Source: Pikeienuella piscinae (GTDB taxonomy: Bacteria; Pseudomonadota; Alphaproteobacteria; Rhodobacterales; Rhodobacteraceae). Taken from it: a DNA stretch of 64,000 bases. This document shows, one piece after another, positions 44,841 to 54,533 of this stretch. Numbering within the stretch: position 1 is the first letter of the stretch; each line of letters starts with the position of its first letter. Made by a program: the position numbers and the translations under genes. The stretch covers positions 1,054,001-1,118,000 of the forward strand of contig NZ_CP049056.1 of assembly GCF_011044155.1 (NCBI RefSeq), given 5' to 3'. Under the pieces are notes generated by a model. The model was given only the letters and a program-made list of their open reading frames with translations, was not told the DNA's origin and made no database searches.

Positions 44841-45785
44841 TCACTCCTTGAGGCCCGAATAGCGGTGGAGCATCCAGTCCACCACGAAGTTCACCGCGAC
44901 AGTCAGAAGCGCGATGGCGGCGGCCGGCATTAGCGGCAGGGAGGCGATCAGCCATTCGCCGAATCCGGCGAAATTGATGAACTGGCCAAGCTCGCGCACC
45001 ATCGTTCCCCAATCGGCGAGCGGCGGCTGGATGCCGATGCCAAGGAAGGAGAGTGACGCGATCAGCAGGAAGACGAAACAGAACCGAAGCCCGAATTCCG
45101 CCAGCAGCGGCGCGGTGGCGTTCGGCAGGATCTCCCGAAAGATCAGATAGCCGTAGCTTTCACCCCTCAGCTTCGCCGCCTCGATATAGTCCATCACCAC
45201 GATATTCGCCCCGACGGCGCGGGAAAGCCGGAAAACCCGAGTCGAATCGAGCACCGCGATCACGAGGATCATGTTGATCGTCGACTGGCCGAAGATCGTG
45301 ATGAGCAGCAACGCGAAGATGAGCTGCGGGATCGCCATCAACGCGTCGACAAGGCGCGAAAGCGCCTGATCCAGCCAGCCGCCCAGCACCGCCGCGAGGA
45401 AACCGAGCGTCGCGCCGAGCAGAAAGGCCAACACCGTGGTGACGAAAGCGATCCCGACGGTGTTCCGTCCACCATAGATCAACCGGGTCAGAAGATCACG
45501 CCCGATCTGGTCGGTCCCGAGGATATGCATCGGGTCATCGCCGGGCAACAGGTTGATCTTGTCGAAAACCATACTTTCGCCATAGGGCGCGAGCGCCGGC
45601 GCGAAGATCGCGCCGAGAACGTAGATGACGATCACCACCAGCCCGAAGGCGGCGGTCAGCGGCATCGACCGGAAGAACGCCCCGGCCGGCCCCGCGATCA
45701 CCCGTCCGATCCCAGTTCGCGAGGCCCAGCCGAGCGCGACGAGCGCCGCGATCGGCAGGATGACATAGAGCAGAAAGCCGGTCAT
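44841..45785 (-). CDS. ABC transporter permease, DppC type
   Basis: The 314-residue inner-membrane permease carries the EAA loop typical of DppC/OppC (YIEAAKLRGESYGYLIFREI), preceded by HILGTDQIGRDLLTRLIYGGR. About six helices. It forms the channel with the DppB-type permease, whose stop its start overlaps by four bases (ATGA), so the two subunits are translationally coupled in equal amounts. Confidence 0.94.
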   Translation of the reverse strand: MTGFLLYVILPIAALVALGWASRTGIGRVIAGPAGAFFRSMPLTAAFGLVVIVIYVLGAIFAPALAPYGESMVFDKINLLPGDDPMHILGTDQIGRDLLTRLIYGGRNTVGIAFVTTVLAFLLGATLGFLAAVLGGWLDQALSRLVDALMAIPQLIFALLLITIFGQSTINMILVIAVLDSTRVFRLSRAVGANIVVMDYIEAAKLRGESYGYLIFREILPNATAPLLAEFGLRFCFVFLLIASLSFLGIGIQPPLADWGTMVRELGQFINFAGFGEWLIASLPLMPAAAIALLTVAVNFVVDWMLHRYSGLKE

Positions 45786-46777
45786 TTCGGGTGCCTCAGC
45801 CGGGGGTTGGTGAGGATCGACATGACGTCGGCGGTGAGGTTCAGCAGAATATAGGCGGCGGCGAAGATCAGGCAGCAGGCCTGCACGATGGGCATGTCGC
45901 GGAACTTCACCGCATCGACGAAGAGCTGACCGATGCCGGGGTAGACGAAGACCACCTCAACCACCACCACCCCGGTGACGAGATAGGCGAGATTGAGGGC
46001 GATGACGTTGATGATCGGCGCCAGCGCGTTCGGCAGCGCGTGCCGCAGGATCACCTGCCAGGGTTTCACTCCTTTCAGCCGCGCCATCTCGATATAGGGG
46101 CTCGCAAGCAGGTTGACGATCGCCGCCCGCGTCATCCGCATCATGTGCGCCATCACAACCAGCGTAAGCACCAGCGCCGGCAGCAGCGTTCGTTCCAGTC
46201 GCTGGAAGAAATCCAGATCAGCGTTGATGTTGGAGATCGACGGAAAGACCGGGAACACCACCGCCAGAAACAGGATCAGGATGTAGGAGACGAAGAATTC
46301 CGGGCTGGAGATCGATGACAGCGTAAAGACGTTGATGAAGCGATCATAGAATGAACCCCGATAAAGCGCGGCGAGAAGCCCGAGCGTGAGGCTGAGCGGC
46401 ACCGAGATCGCCGCCGCCACGGACGCGAGAAAGATCGTGTTACTGAAACGCGGCGCGATCTGGTCCGCCACGGTGACGGCGTCGCGGTTCGCGGTGCCGA
46501 AATTCCCAGCGAAGGACAACTGCGCGAAACTGACGCCGAAATCCCCCTGCACGACGCCGCCGAGCCATGAGAAATACCGGGCGACCGGCGTCTGATCCAG
46601 ACCGAGGTCGCGGCGGATCGCCGCCACCGCTTCCGGCGTCGCGCCCTGGCCTAGTATTTCCTCGGCGAAATCGCCGGGCAGCGCCTCGATCGCCGCGAAG
46701 ATGATGACCGATACGACGAAGAGGGTCAGCAGCCCCAAGGCGAGGCGCTTTCCGACCAATGTCAGAATTGCTGTCAA
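45782..46777 (-). CDS. ABC transporter permease, DppB type
   Basis: The 331-residue protein is first in the operon. DppB hallmarks: N-terminal KRLALGLLTLFVVSVIIFAA, LGQGATPEAVAAIRRDLGLD, and the EAA loop YIEMARLKGVKPWQVILRHA followed by LPNALAPIINVIAL. Six predicted helices. The upstream 215-bp region (46778-46992) separates it from the DUF992 gene and should hold the operon promoter; I see no clear box. Confidence 0.94.
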   Translation of the reverse strand: MTAILTLVGKRLALGLLTLFVVSVIIFAAIEALPGDFAEEILGQGATPEAVAAIRRDLGLDQTPVARYFSWLGGVVQGDFGVSFAQLSFAGNFGTANRDAVTVADQIAPRFSNTIFLASVAAAISVPLSLTLGLLAALYRGSFYDRFINVFTLSSISSPEFFVSYILILFLAVVFPVFPSISNINADLDFFQRLERTLLPALVLTLVVMAHMMRMTRAAIVNLLASPYIEMARLKGVKPWQVILRHALPNALAPIINVIALNLAYLVTGVVVVEVVFVYPGIGQLFVDAVKFRDMPIVQACCLIFAAAYILLNLTADVMSILTNPRLRHPK

Positions 46778-46992
46778 TACTCACTCCTGCTGGTCGGGCC
46801 CGCGCTCTTTCGCGACGCGGGTCCCATCATCCCCGCGGTGCGCAGATGCGCGATCGGGGTTCGGCAGGTTAGACAGGCGTCGGGCGATCCGACAAGGCAA
46901 AAAAGTCGCGGCCGCGATATCACATTTCCGCAGCCGCGCCGGGGCCGCCGCAACGAGCGGCCGCCGGCTCTTCTTCCCAGAACGCTGCTATG

Positions 46993-47490
46993 TCACTGGT
47001 CCGGCATATAGGTAAGCTCGAACGCCTCGATCCCGGCGGCGATGCCGACGCCCGTCTGACCAGAGACGGAGGCGGGCTGAAGCGTGAAGGAGCGTTCGAA
47101 CCCTCCGACCAGCACACGCACGCCGCCGCCGACACCGACCGTGGCATCCACGCTAGCGCCGCCGTAATCGCCCTGAAGCGCGCCAGGGGCGTGATCAGCC
47201 GACGGCGCGAACACGTACCAGAGCAGGGTCTCGACCTTGTAGGCGGTGAGATCGACGCCGACCTTCGTGGTCTTGCCTTTGTATTTTTCGTTCTCTCCGC
47301 TCGTCGGATCAAAGGTGCAATCGAATGTCGCTTCGGAGAACACGACGAGGTTCGTGCGGTCGATCTGGCGACAGGTGAGCGTGCCGATTTCGACATCATT
47401 CTCTTCCGCCGAAACCACGACCGGCGCGAGCGCCGCTCCTGCCAGGGCTGCCGCGCTGATCGCGAAAGCGGAGGCGAACTTCATGGGCAT
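46993..47490 (-). CDS. DUF992 family secreted protein
   Basis: About 165 residues. A signal peptide (MPMKFASAFAISAAALAGAA) is followed by the DUF992 domain: VEIGTLTCRQIDRTNLVVFS, FDCTF, a KGKTTKVGVDLTAYKVETLLWYVF core, and GGFERSFTLQPASVSGQTGVGIAAG. The family is frequent in alphaproteobacteria; its function is unknown and it is probably periplasmic. The ATG at 47490 best fits the AGAGG ribosome site; 47484 is an alternative. Confidence 0.9.
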   Translation of the reverse strand: MPMKFASAFAISAAALAGAALAPVVVSAEENDVEIGTLTCRQIDRTNLVVFSEATFDCTFDPTSGENEKYKGKTTKVGVDLTAYKVETLLWYVFAPSADHAPGALQGDYGGASVDATVGVGGGVRVLVGGFERSFTLQPASVSGQTGVGIAAGIEAFELTYMPDQ

Positions 47491-47595
47491 AGGAAATCCT
47501 CTCGATAAGTTCAGGGCCACAGGCGTAGCGGCGGCATGATCGTGTCTCACGCCGCGTGGATCAACTCTCATTCGTCCCGCCCCGTGCGAAAAGTC

Positions 47596-49749
47596 TCACC
47601 CGGCGGCCTTCGCCTTCTTCTCCAGACGACGCCGATGCAGGACCGGTTCGGTATAACCGGAAGGTTGCGCCGCGCCCTCGAAGACAAGATCGCAGGCGGC
47701 CCGGTAGGCGACGCCGTCATAGCCGGGCGCCATCGGCTCATATGCGGCGTCGTCGGCGTTCTGGGCGTCCACCTTCGCCGCCATCCGCTCCATCGCAGCG
47801 TTGACCTCGTCCTTGCCGACAACGCCATGACGGAGCCAGTTCGCAAGATGCTGGGAGGAGATCCGGCAGGTCGCCCGGTCCTCCATCAGGCCGACATCGT
47901 TGATATCGGGAACCTTGGAGCAGCCGACGCCCTGATCGACCCAACGCACCACATATCCGAGAATCCCCTGCGCGTTGTTCTCGATCTCGGCCGTGATCTC
48001 CTCAGCGGACCAGTTCCGGCCTTTCGAGACGGGAATCGCCAGGAGATCGTCGCGGCTGGCGCGGCGCCCCCCCCGCGCCATTTCAGTCTGAAGAGCCAGC
48101 ACGTCGACTTCGTGGTAATGCGTCGCATGCAGCGTCGCCGCCGTCGGCGACGGCACCCAGGCGCAGGTCGCGCCCGCCTTCGGATGGCCGATCTTCTGCT
48201 CCAGCATGTCGGCCATCAGGTCCGGCATCGCCCACATGCCCTTGCCGATCTGCGCCTTGCCGGTCAGCCCGCAGATAAGCCCGATATCGACGTTCCAGTC
48301 CTCATAGGCCTTGATCCAGGTCTCCGATTTCATCGCCCCCTTGCGCACCATCGGCCCCGCCTCCATCGAGGTGTGAATCTCGTCGCCGGTACGGTCGAGA
48401 AAGCCGGTGTTGATGAAGAAGAGCCGCGACTTCGCCGCGCGGACGCATTCTTTCAGGTTCAGCGTGGTGCGCCGTTCCTCATCCATGACGCCGATCTTCA
48501 CCGTCGAGGGCGCGAGGCCGAGCGTCTTTTCCACATGGGTGAAGATCGCGTCGGTGAAGGCGACTTCCTCCGGCCCGTGCATCTTCGGCTTCACGACATA
48601 GATCGAACCTTCGGGGCTGTTGGCGCGCGCGCCGTTCAGGTCATGCATGGCGCAGAGGACGGTGATCATCGCGTCCATCAGCCCTTCCTGCGCCTCCGCC
48701 CCGTCACGATCCAGAATCGCCGGGTTAGACATCAGGTGGCCGACATTGCGGACCAGCATCAGCGAGCGGCCCTTGAGCTTCAGAACGCCGCCGTCGGGCG
48801 CGACGTATTCGCGATCCGGGTTCATCGCGCGGATGAATGTCTCGCCGCCCTTGGCGACCTCCTCCTTCAGATCGCCCCGGTTGAGGCCAAGCCAGTTGGC
48901 GTAGGCGAGGACCTTGTCCTCGGCGTCCACCGCGGCGACGGAATCCTCGCAATCCATGATGGTGGAGATCGCCGCCTCGATCAGCAGATCGGCGACGCCC
49001 GCAGGATCGTCCTTGCCGATGGCGTGGGCGCGATCGATTGAGATCTCGATATGAAGGCCGTTATTCTTCAGGAGGATGGCGGAGGGCGCGTCCGCCTCGC
49101 CGGCATGGCCCGCGAATTGCGCAGGATCGGCCAATCCGGTTTCGCCGGAGGACAGAACGACCCTCAAGGCGCCGCCAGAGACGCGATATTCCGTGGCGTC
49201 GGCGTGCGATCCGCCGGCGAGGGGTGCAGCCTTGTCCAGAAACGCCTTCGCCCAGGCGACGACGCGCGCGCCCCGCTCCGGATCGTAGCCGCCGCCCTTC
49301 GGAGCGTCGCCCAGCGCGTCGGTGCCGTAGAGCGCGTCATAGAGCGACCCCCAGCGCGCATTCGCGGCATTGAGCGCGTAGCGCGCGTTCATCACCGGAA
49401 CGACGAGTTGCGGCCCGGGAATGGACGCGACTTCGGGGTCGGTGTTCTTCGTCTCGATGGTGAAATCCGGCCCTTCCGGCAGGAGATAACCGATCTCTTC
49501 GAGAAACGCCCGATAGGCCGCCGGCTCGCCGGGGCCGTTCGCGCGGTGCCACTCGTCGATCCGCCCTTGCAATTCCTCGCGTTTCGCCAGAAGCGCGCGA
49601 TTCTTCGGCCCGAAATCGTGGATCAGCGCCGAGAGCCCGCGCCAGAACGCGCCACGCTCAACACCCGAGCCGGGCAGCGCCTGCGCGTCGATGAAACTGG
49701 CGAGACGCCGGTCGACTTCCAGGCCCTCGATGGTCACGCGCTCGCTCAT
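47596..49749 (-). CDS. glcB: Malate synthase G
   Basis: Condenses glyoxylate with acetyl-CoA to malate in the glyoxylate shunt or glycolate use. The 717-residue single-chain protein is the G form. Visible: [39 protein letters not shown] with the metal/substrate acidic residues, [39 protein letters not shown], and [11 protein letters not shown] near the C-terminus. The ATG at 49749 has AAAGGACC upstream. No isocitrate lyase is in the window. Confidence 0.96.
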   Translation of the reverse strand: MSERVTIEGLEVDRRLASFIDAQALPGSGVERGAFWRGLSALIHDFGPKNRALLAKREELQGRIDEWHRANGPGEPAAYRAFLEEIGYLLPEGPDFTIETKNTDPEVASIPGPQLVVPVMNARYALNAANARWGSLYDALYGTDALGDAPKGGGYDPERGARVVAWAKAFLDKAAPLAGGSHADATEYRVSGGALRVVLSSGETGLADPAQFAGHAGEADAPSAILLKNNGLHIEISIDRAHAIGKDDPAGVADLLIEAAISTIMDCEDSVAAVDAEDKVLAYANWLGLNRGDLKEEVAKGGETFIRAMNPDREYVAPDGGVLKLKGRSLMLVRNVGHLMSNPAILDRDGAEAQEGLMDAMITVLCAMHDLNGARANSPEGSIYVVKPKMHGPEEVAFTDAIFTHVEKTLGLAPSTVKIGVMDEERRTTLNLKECVRAAKSRLFFINTGFLDRTGDEIHTSMEAGPMVRKGAMKSETWIKAYEDWNVDIGLICGLTGKAQIGKGMWAMPDLMADMLEQKIGHPKAGATCAWVPSPTAATLHATHYHEVDVLALQTEMARGGRRASRDDLLAIPVSKGRNWSAEEITAEIENNAQGILGYVVRWVDQGVGCSKVPDINDVGLMEDRATCRISSQHLANWLRHGVVGKDEVNAAMERMAAKVDAQNADDAAYEPMAPGYDGVAYRAACDLVFEGAAQPSGYTEPVLHRRRLEKKAKAAG

Positions 49750-49842
49750 ATCAGGTCCTTTCCGCTGCAATCGTGCAGCAGCGGATACAACCGGCCCCGA
49801 GCCGATTCAATCCCGGCGTTTCCGGTCGGAAACCCGCGCGGT

Positions 49843-50397
49843 TCAGCCGAAGAGATGCGAGACGAGGATCGAGAGGCCGAGCGCGACGAGAAGCGCGCCG
49901 CCGGCCCGCTCCGCCCCCACACCGAAACGCGGGCCGAGGCGCCCCGCCAGCATCACCCCCGCCGCCGACATCAGGAAAGTCGCCGCCGCGACCGCCCCCG
50001 CCAGAGGAAGGATCGGCGCCTCGACCAGCGCGAGCGAGCCGCCGACCGCCAGCGCGTCCACGCCCGAGCCCAGCGCCACAGCCGTCAGCGCGAGCGCGCC
50101 GGCGCCGTTCGCAACGACCGCGCCGCCGCCCGCGCCGCGCATCATCCGGAACCCGACGAAACCCAGAAGTCCGAACGCGATCCAGTGATCGACCGCCGCC
50201 AGCGCGTCGCCGGCGACATGGCCGATCGACCAGCCGAGCAGCGCGAACCCCGCCTCCGCCGCCGCGAAGACGAGGCCGATCCGAAGCGCCGCTGCTGGCC
50301 GCGGGCGCGCCAGCCCGGCGCCGCGGCCGAGCGCGGCGACCATCGCGTCGACCGAAAGGCCGATGGCGATCAGAACGAGTGCGGGGGCGGACATCAT
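49843..50397 (-). CDS. Putative manganese efflux pump MntP
   Basis: The 184-residue, six-helix protein matches the MntP/DUF204 family. Each half carries the conserved Asp-in-membrane motif: GLSVDAMVAALGRG in helix 1 and ALGSGVDALAVGGSLAL in helix 4. MntP exports Mn(II) to protect cells from excess. No yybP-ykoY riboswitch is apparent in the short upstream region. The first two codons are both ATG (MMSAP); the second may be the true start. Confidence 0.85.
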   Translation of the reverse strand: MMSAPALVLIAIGLSVDAMVAALGRGAGLARPRPAAALRIGLVFAAAEAGFALLGWSIGHVAGDALAAVDHWIAFGLLGFVGFRMMRGAGGGAVVANGAGALALTAVALGSGVDALAVGGSLALVEAPILPLAGAVAAATFLMSAAGVMLAGRLGPRFGVGAERAGGALLVALGLSILVSHLFG

Positions 50398-50560
50398 CGC
50401 GGCTCCTGTCGATCAGGGGCCGTCCGGATAAGCCCGAATTTCAACTTTGTCAATAATATCAAATAGTTGAACAATCATGAGACGCATGTGCAACTGGCTC
50501 CGCTTGAACGCGCCGGCGGCGGCGCCATAGTGCGGGACGCCAGAATAAAGGAATCTCCCC

Positions 50561-53170
50561 ATGCGCCCCGAAGACGCCGCCCCGCGCGCCGATCAGACCA
50601 CCCGCCTCGTGGATTACCGCGCCCCCGACTGGCTGGTGGAGGAAACCCGGCTGAACTTCGATCTCCAGCCGACCGCCACAAGGGTGACGGCGACGCTGAA
50701 GGTAAAGCGGAACGGGACCGGCCCCGCCGACTTCCGGCTCGACGGTCATTCGATGCGCCTCCTCTCCGCCGCCATCGACGGCCGGCCGGTCCCCGCGGAG
50801 GCGATGATCGAGGGCGAGGAGAGCCTGACCGTCTCCGCCGCCGCGCTGCCGGAGAGCGCGCGAGAGAGCGGGTTCGAATGGACCTGCGTGACCGAGATCG
50901 ACCCTTCCGCCAACACCGCGCTCGAAGGACTCTATATGTCGTCCGGGATGTATTGCACCCAATGCGAGGCGGAGGGGTTTCGGAAGATCACCTTCTATCC
51001 GGACCGGCCCGACGTGATGGCGCGTTTCGAGGTCAGGATCGAGGGCGACGCGCCGGTGCTCCTCTCCAACGGCAATCTCGTCGCCTCCGGCGCGCTCAGG
51101 GACGGCCGGCGCTTCGCCGAATGGCGCGATCCCTGGCCGAAGCCCTCCTATCTCTTCGCCCTCGTCGCCGGCGATCTCGTCAGCCATGACGACCGCTTCA
51201 CCACGCAGTCGGGCCGCGAGGTCGCGCTTCGCATCTGGGTGCGGCCGGGCGACGAAGATCGCTGCGCCTATGCGATGGATGCATTGAAACGTTCGATGAA
51301 GTGGGACGAGGAGGTCTATGGCCGCGAATACGATCTCGACCTGTTCCAGATCGTCGCGGTCGACGATTTCAACATGGGGGCGATGGAGAACAAGGGCCTC
51401 AACATCTTCAACTCGAAATACGTGCTCGCCAGCCCGGAGACCGCGACCGACGCGGATTACGCGCGCATCGAGGCGATCATCGCACATGAGTATTTCCACA
51501 ACTGGACCGGCGATCGGATCACCTGCCGCGACTGGTTCCAACTCTGCCTGAAGGAGGGGCTGACGGTTTTCCGTGACCAGCAGTTCTCGGCCGATCAACG
51601 CTCGGCTCCGGTCTGCCGGATCGCCGATGTCGCGACGCTCCGCGCCCGCCAGTTCCGGGAGGATTCCGGCCCCCTCGCCCATCCGGTCCGCCCCGAAGCC
51701 TATGTCGAGATCAACAATTTCTACACCGCGACAGTCTACGAGAAAGGCGCGGAGCTGATCCGTATGCTCCGGCTTCTGGTCGGCGCCAGCTCTTACCGCG
51801 CCGCGCTCGATCTCTATTTCGACCGTCATGACGGCGAGGCCTGCACGATCGAGGACTGGCTGCGGGTGTTCGAGGACGCCACGGGGCGCGATCTTTCCCA
51901 TTTCGCCCTCTGGTACTCGCAGGCCGGCACGCCGCGCGTATCCGTGAAAGAAGACTATGACCAAGGCGTCTACACGTTGACGCTGGCGCAGGAGACGAAG
52001 CCGACTCCGGGCCAGCGCGAGAAGCGCCCGCTGGTCATCCCCTGCGCCTATGGCTTTCTCGACGCCGACGGGCGGAATCTCGGCGAGGACGGGTTGCTCG
52101 TTCTCGACAAGGCCGAGCAAAGCTTCCGCTTCGATCTGCCCGAGCGCCCGGTCGCCTCTCTCTTCCGCAACTTCTCGGCCCCGGCGATCGTCGAGCGGCG
52201 CATCTCGCCCGCAGATCGCGCGATTCTGATGGGTCACGACACTGATCCTTTCAACCGATGGGAGGCCGCGCGCGCCTTCGCGCTCAGCATCGCCGGGGAA
52301 CTCGCCGATGGCGGGGGTAGAATCGATCCGGACTGGATCGCGGCGCTGCGAACCACGGTCACGGACGAGTCGCTCGACCCGGCGTTTCGCGCGCTCGTGC
52401 TCGCCCTGCCCGGCGACGACGAGATCGCAGGCGAGATCGCCGCGAAGGGAGGTGTGGTGGACCCGGACGCCATCCACCACGCGCTCGACCAGATGGCGGA
52501 GACGCTGGCGGAGGCGACCGCGCCGACGCTTCGCGAGCTACGCGCAAAGATGGCGGTCACCGGCCCCTATGCGCCTGACGCTGAGTCCGCCGGGCGGCGG
52601 AGCCTCGCTAACGCCGCGCTGGCGCTTCTGACGCATGTCGACGGCGGCGAGGCGGCAGAGGCCGCGTTCAGTAAGGCGGACAACATGACCGACAGCCTCG
52701 CCGCGCTCCGCGCCCTCGTTCATCGCGGCGCGCCAGGCGCCGAACGGGCGCTCATGGACTTCCGCGACCGCTGGCGGAGCGATCTGCTGGTCATGGACAA
52801 GTGGCTGATGGTGCAGGCGACCAGCCCGGCGCCCGGCGCGCTTGACCGGGTGAAGGCGCTCGCGGAGACGGATTTCAACTGGCGGAACCCGAACAGGTTC
52901 CGCTCCCTCATCGCCGCCTTCGCCGCCGGAAACCCGGTCGGCTTTCACGCCGCGGACGGCGCCGGCTATCGCTTCTTCGCCGACTGGCTGATCGCAATGG
53001 ACGACGCGAATCCGCAGACCGCGGCGCGCACCGCCGGCGCCTTCGAGACATGGCGACGCTACGGAGAGCGCCGCCAGGCGCTGATACGGACAGAACTGGA
53101 GCGGATCATGGCCAAGCCTGGTATCTCTAAAGACATGGGTGAAATCGTTGGGCGCATCCTGGAGACCTGA
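50561..53170 (+). CDS. pepN: Aminopeptidase N (M1 family)
   Basis: The 869-residue zinc aminopeptidase removes N-terminal residues from peptides in the cytoplasm. The exopeptidase motif GAMENKGLNIFNSKYVL and zinc ligands H309, H313 and E332 (HEYFHNW and LCLKEGLTVF) are intact. The N-terminal beta-domain (TRLVDYRAPDWLVEETRLNF) and C-terminal helical domain are both present, matching E. coli PepN architecture. The start follows an AT-rich promoter-like stretch at about 50440-50480. Confidence 0.96.
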   Translation: MRPEDAAPRADQTTRLVDYRAPDWLVEETRLNFDLQPTATRVTATLKVKRNGTGPADFRLDGHSMRLLSAAIDGRPVPAEAMIEGEESLTVSAAALPESARESGFEWTCVTEIDPSANTALEGLYMSSGMYCTQCEAEGFRKITFYPDRPDVMARFEVRIEGDAPVLLSNGNLVASGALRDGRRFAEWRDPWPKPSYLFALVAGDLVSHDDRFTTQSGREVALRIWVRPGDEDRCAYAMDALKRSMKWDEEVYGREYDLDLFQIVAVDDFNMGAMENKGLNIFNSKYVLASPETATDADYARIEAIIAHEYFHNWTGDRITCRDWFQLCLKEGLTVFRDQQFSADQRSAPVCRIADVATLRARQFREDSGPLAHPVRPEAYVEINNFYTATVYEKGAELIRMLRLLVGASSYRAALDLYFDRHDGEACTIEDWLRVFEDATGRDLSHFALWYSQAGTPRVSVKEDYDQGVYTLTLAQETKPTPGQREKRPLVIPCAYGFLDADGRNLGEDGLLVLDKAEQSFRFDLPERPVASLFRNFSAPAIVERRISPADRAILMGHDTDPFNRWEAARAFALSIAGELADGGGRIDPDWIAALRTTVTDESLDPAFRALVLALPGDDEIAGEIAAKGGVVDPDAIHHALDQMAETLAEATAPTLRELRAKMAVTGPYAPDAESAGRRSLANAALALLTHVDGGEAAEAAFSKADNMTDSLAALRALVHRGAPGAERALMDFRDRWRSDLLVMDKWLMVQATSPAPGALDRVKALAETDFNWRNPNRFRSLIAAFAAGNPVGFHAADGAGYRFFADWLIAMDDANPQTAARTAGAFETWRRYGERRQALIRTELERIMAKPGISKDMGEIVGRILET

Positions 53171-53181
53171 CCGGGGCGGCT

Positions 53182-53622
53182 TCAGCCCCGTCGTTCCACC
53201 CGGCGCCGCGCCTTCGCGACCTCCTGATCGGAAACGTGAAGCAGCGAGGCGAACTGGCGCATCAACGCGTTCTCCTCGTCGTCGCGCACATTGTCGGAGA
53301 GGACGACCGCCCAAAGTTCCTCCAGCAGCGCGCCGCGCTCCTCCGGCGCGTAGGCCTGTTTCACCAATTTGGTGAACTGGTGATGGTCCAGCGCTTCGCG
53401 TTCCGCCGTCTCGGCCTCGGCCAGAAGCGCCGCGCCGTCGCCGAAGCGGGCGTCGAGCGCCGCCTCGATGCCAGCGCGCTCTTCCCGGTCGAACTCGCCA
53501 TCCGCCCGGGCGAGCCGCACCATCAGCGCCGCCAGCGCCAGCGCCGCCGGGTCGCGCGCCGGCGCCGCTCCGCCGGCGGGCGGAGCGAAATGGGCGGTCA
53601 GTCTCTGAAAAAATCCGTTCAT
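53182..53622 (-). CDS. TerB-family (tellurite-resistance-like) protein
   Basis: The 146-residue all-helical protein has the TerB fold signature: ALMVRLARADGEFDREERAG with a metal-binding-like acidic DGEFDxEE, then LLEELWAVVLSDNVRDDEENAL, a second copy of the pattern. TerB-like proteins bind metal ions and associate with membranes or stress systems; the stand-alone form has no defined role. It is coupled by ATGA overlap to the HDAC-like gene upstream on the minus strand. Confidence 0.85.
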   Translation of the reverse strand: MNGFFQRLTAHFAPPAGGAAPARDPAALALAALMVRLARADGEFDREERAGIEAALDARFGDGAALLAEAETAEREALDHHQFTKLVKQAYAPEERGALLEELWAVVLSDNVRDDEENALMRQFASLLHVSDQEVAKARRRVERRG

Positions 53623-54530
53623 GACATCAAACTAGTCAGTTTCGCCGCTTCTTCAAAGAGGACGGCGTGCCGCGCCGCGATCAACGCCGGGTCGGGGCCG
53701 TAGCCGCCGCCAAGCACGCCGACGACCGGCGTCCCGCGCGCCCGCGCCCAGCCGAGCGCCATTGCTTCGCGCGCCCGCAGCCCTTCGGCCGAAAGCGCCA
53801 GCCGGCCGAGTCGATCTTCCGCCACCACGTCGACCCCGGCGTTGAGAAAGAGAATATCCGCCGGAGCGTCCTCCAACCGCTCCATCGCGCCCGCCAGCGC
53901 CGAGAGATAGGCGGCGTCCTCCGTCCCGTCGGGCAGTCCGATATCGAGATCGGACCGCGCCTTTCGCGCCGGAAAGTTCCGCTCACCGTGCAGGGAAACT
54001 GTGAATGCCCGTGGTTCTTCGGCAAAAATCCGCGCCGTCCCATCGCCCTGATGAACATCGAGATCAAGGATCGCGGCGCGCCGGATCACCCCTTCCGCCA
54101 AGAGCGAAGCAACGGCGATGGCGACATCGTTGAAGACGCAATAGCCGGCGCCGGCGCCCCGCGCCGCATGGTGTGAGCCCCCGGCGGCGTTGCAGGCCAG
54201 ACCATGCTCCAACGCCAGTCGCGCCGCCAGGAGCGTGCCGGCCGAGGAGAGCCGGACGCGCCGCGCCAGAGCCGGGCTCTGCTGAAGGCCGATCCGCCGC
54301 GCCTCATCCGGGCGAAGCGTGATCGTGTTCACACGCTCAACGTAATCCGCGTCATGCGCGAGCCCGATCACCGCCGCCCCGGCCTCGACCGGCGCGAAGA
54401 ACCCGCCCGGCGGCATCAGCCCGCGATCCGCCAGCGCACGGCGAATATAGCCGTATTTCGACATCGGAAAGCGATTCCGCGGCTGCAGTGAAATCTCGTA
54501 TTCCGGATGGAAGACGATCGGAAAGGCCAC
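53619..54530 (-). CDS. Histone deacetylase family amidohydrolase
   Basis: The 303-residue zinc hydrolase of the arginase/deacetylase fold. The catalytic His pair and following motif read GGSHHAARGAGAGYCVFNDVAIAV, metal ligands lie in LDLDVHQGDGTARIF, and the late motif NAGVDVVAEDRLGRLALS is present. Bacterial members deacetylate polyamines, acetoin-related or unknown small substrates. It overlaps the TerB-like gene by four bases. Confidence 0.92.
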   Translation of the reverse strand: MAFPIVFHPEYEISLQPRNRFPMSKYGYIRRALADRGLMPPGGFFAPVEAGAAVIGLAHDADYVERVNTITLRPDEARRIGLQQSPALARRVRLSSAGTLLAARLALEHGLACNAAGGSHHAARGAGAGYCVFNDVAIAVASLLAEGVIRRAAILDLDVHQGDGTARIFAEEPRAFTVSLHGERNFPARKARSDLDIGLPDGTEDAAYLSALAGAMERLEDAPADILFLNAGVDVVAEDRLGRLALSAEGLRAREAMALGWARARGTPVVGVLGGGYGPDPALIAARHAVLFEEAAKLTSLMS

Positions 54531-54533
54531 CGT

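Noticed and set aside
50459-52480. 673-codon minus-strand frame opposite pepN
   Set aside because: Shadow of pepN, whose catalytic motifs are intact.
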